Source: Candidatus Omnitrophota bacterium (GTDB lineage: Bacteria; Omnitrophota; Gorgyraeia; Gygaellales; Profunditerraquicolaceae). Taken from it: a stretch of DNA of 6,509 nucleotides. The notes below the pieces were generated by a model, which was given only the letters and a program-made list of their open reading frames with translations, searched no databases and had not been told where the DNA came from. The translations under genes and the position numbers were made by a program. Below, one piece after another: positions 6,031-6,509 of this stretch; position 1 is the stretch's first letter; each line of letters begins with the position of its first letter. The DNA is taken from NCBI GenBank assembly GCA_028706895.1, contig JAQTVG010000060.1, positions 1 through 6,509 on the forward strand, given 5' to 3'.

Positions 6031-6107
6031 GCGCCTGTAGCTCAAATGGATAGAGCAACTGCCTTCTAAGCCGTAGGTTGGCCGTTCGATTCGGCCCAGG
6101 CGCACCA
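6031..6107 (+). tRNA. tRNA-Arg (anticodon UCU), CCA encoded
   Basis: The acceptor stem GCGCCTG/CAGGCGC (6031-6037 with 6097-6103) is perfect, followed by A73 and an encoded CCA (6105-6107). The D stem is GCTC/GAGC. The anticodon loop CTTCTAA has TCT at 6065-6067. The T stem GGCCG/CGGCC encloses loop TTCGATT. The A15-U48 pairing is a consistent variant of the Levitt pair. The anticodon stem ACTGC/GCCGT contains one U-C mismatch (29:41, positions 6060 and 6072), where relatives usually pair. The tRNA reads AGA and AGG, both used regularly in this window. It lies 13 nt after tRNA-Pro and 16 nt before the next start codon. Confidence 0.95.
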
Positions 6108-6113
6108 AAAATC

Positions 6114-6118
6114 GGGAG
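6114..6118 (+). promoter_or_regulatory. Shine-Dalgarno site of the AsmA-like gene after the tRNAs
   Basis: GGGAG lies 5 nt before the ATG at 6124 and only 6 nt after the encoded CCA of tRNA-Arg. It supports 6124 as the true start and shows that the message leader left after tRNA maturation would be very short. Confidence 0.75.
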
Positions 6119-6123
6119 AGCGC

Positions 6124-6509
6124 ATGAAAAAGCTCCTTAAGATATTACGCAAAGCTATTGTCGTTTTCGTGATTGTGTTTGCTGTTACTTTTGTGTTTCT
6201 TCTTGTAGAAGGTAAAAGCATTGTCGCCGCGCAGCTTGCGAAAATGACCCATAAGAAAGTAAGCATTGGCTACGTCGGGCTTACGTTGCCGTTTAATATA
6301 GAAGTAAAGAATTTAGAGATACCCGGCACTGCAAAAATAGCTTATGCATCAATTTCGCCCAGCATACCGGGATTACTCGGGGGTAATATTGTTTTAAATG
6401 ACCTTAGGCTGGTGAATCCCCAATTTACTTATGTAAGGACTTCACCTGATACTAATAGGGCAGGTTTACCCGTTGGCGCAAATACAGAAAATATCATACT
6501 GACATCGCA
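6124..6509 (+). CDS. AsmA-like membrane-anchored protein, N-terminal part (3' end outside window)
   Basis: An open frame of 128 codons runs from this ATG to the right edge without a stop. The protein begins with a basic segment (MKKLLKILRK), then a hydrophobic helix at about residues 11-28 (AIVVFVIVFAVTFVFLLV), so it should be anchored in the inner membrane with the rest outside the cytoplasm. The following pattern is typical of AsmA/DUF748-like N-terminal regions: SIVAAQLAKMTHKKVSIGYV, then LPFNIEVKNLEIPG, ASISPSIPGLLGGNIVLNDL and LVNPQFTYVR, that is, short strands ending in the 'L-x-x-P-x-x-x-x-x-R' type motif. It resembles the layout of the minus-strand neighbour but is not a close copy. 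There is no room for a separate promoter after the tRNAs other than inside them, so co-transcription is likely. The family call is moderate because the diagnostic C-terminal region is not in view. Confidence 0.72.
   Translation, partial: MKKLLKILRKAIVVFVIVFAVTFVFLLVEGKSIVAAQLAKMTHKKVSIGYVGLTLPFNIEVKNLEIPGTAKIAYASISPSIPGLLGGNIVLNDLRLVNPQFTYVRTSPDTNRAGLPVGANTENIILTS

Noticed and set aside
5914..6266. Minus-strand frames at 5914-6108 and 6066-6266
   Set aside because: They read through the complements of the two tRNA genes and the start of the second AsmA-like gene. Such translated tRNA antisense frames are a familiar annotation artefact.
1..6509. A novel defence, CRISPR, retron or mobile-element system
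   Set aside because: No direct-repeat array, reverse transcriptase, nuclease, integrase or transposase motif was seen; all long frames belong to known housekeeping or AsmA-like families.

Overview
This is a compact, gene-dense bacterial window of moderate to low G+C (roughly 40 percent by eye). It carries housekeeping genes, two tRNA genes and two AsmA-like envelope proteins. The AsmA-like proteins (N-terminal membrane anchor, long beta-rich extracytoplasmic part) point to a diderm bacterium. The gene mix, with class I two-subunit fumarate hydratase next to rph and rdgB and with large divergent AsmA-like genes, resembles what I would expect from an uncultivated Omnitrophota-type (PVC superphylum) genome. 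That placement is inference and no marker gene here proves it.

Layout: (1) 1-648, plus strand: the 3' end of queE followed after 1 nt by a complete queF, two enzymes of preQ1/queuosine synthesis. (2) 645-724: a striking two-tier palindrome that supplies the queF stop codon and fills almost the whole gap to the next gene. (3) 739-3382, plus strand: a tightly packed run of class I fumarate hydratase alpha and beta subunits, RNase PH (rph) and an XTP/dITP pyrophosphatase of the RdgB/HAM1 family. Two of the junctions are ATGA overlaps and the last gap is 3 nt. (4) 3366-5852, minus strand: an 828-residue AsmA-like protein, convergent with and overlapping the end of rdgB. (5) 5886-6509, plus strand: a near-consensus extended -10 promoter, tRNA-Pro(UGG), tRNA-Arg(UCU), and only 16 nt later the start of a second AsmA-like gene that runs off the window.

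How the genes work together: QueE makes 7-carboxy-7-deazaguanine and QueF makes preQ1 from the preQ0 formed in between, so the left end serves tRNA modification. Fumarate hydratase interconverts fumarate and malate. RNase PH trims RNA 3' ends, notably tRNA precursors, and RdgB cleans the nucleotide pool. The fumarate hydratase, rph and rdgB genes look co-transcribed but do not form one pathway. The second AsmA-like gene appears to share a transcript with the two tRNAs.

I did not find a convincing new defence, mobile or enzymatic system. The items most worth a second look are the palindrome at 645-724, the mixed tRNA-mRNA unit at the right end, and a U/C mismatch in the anticodon stem of tRNA-Arg.
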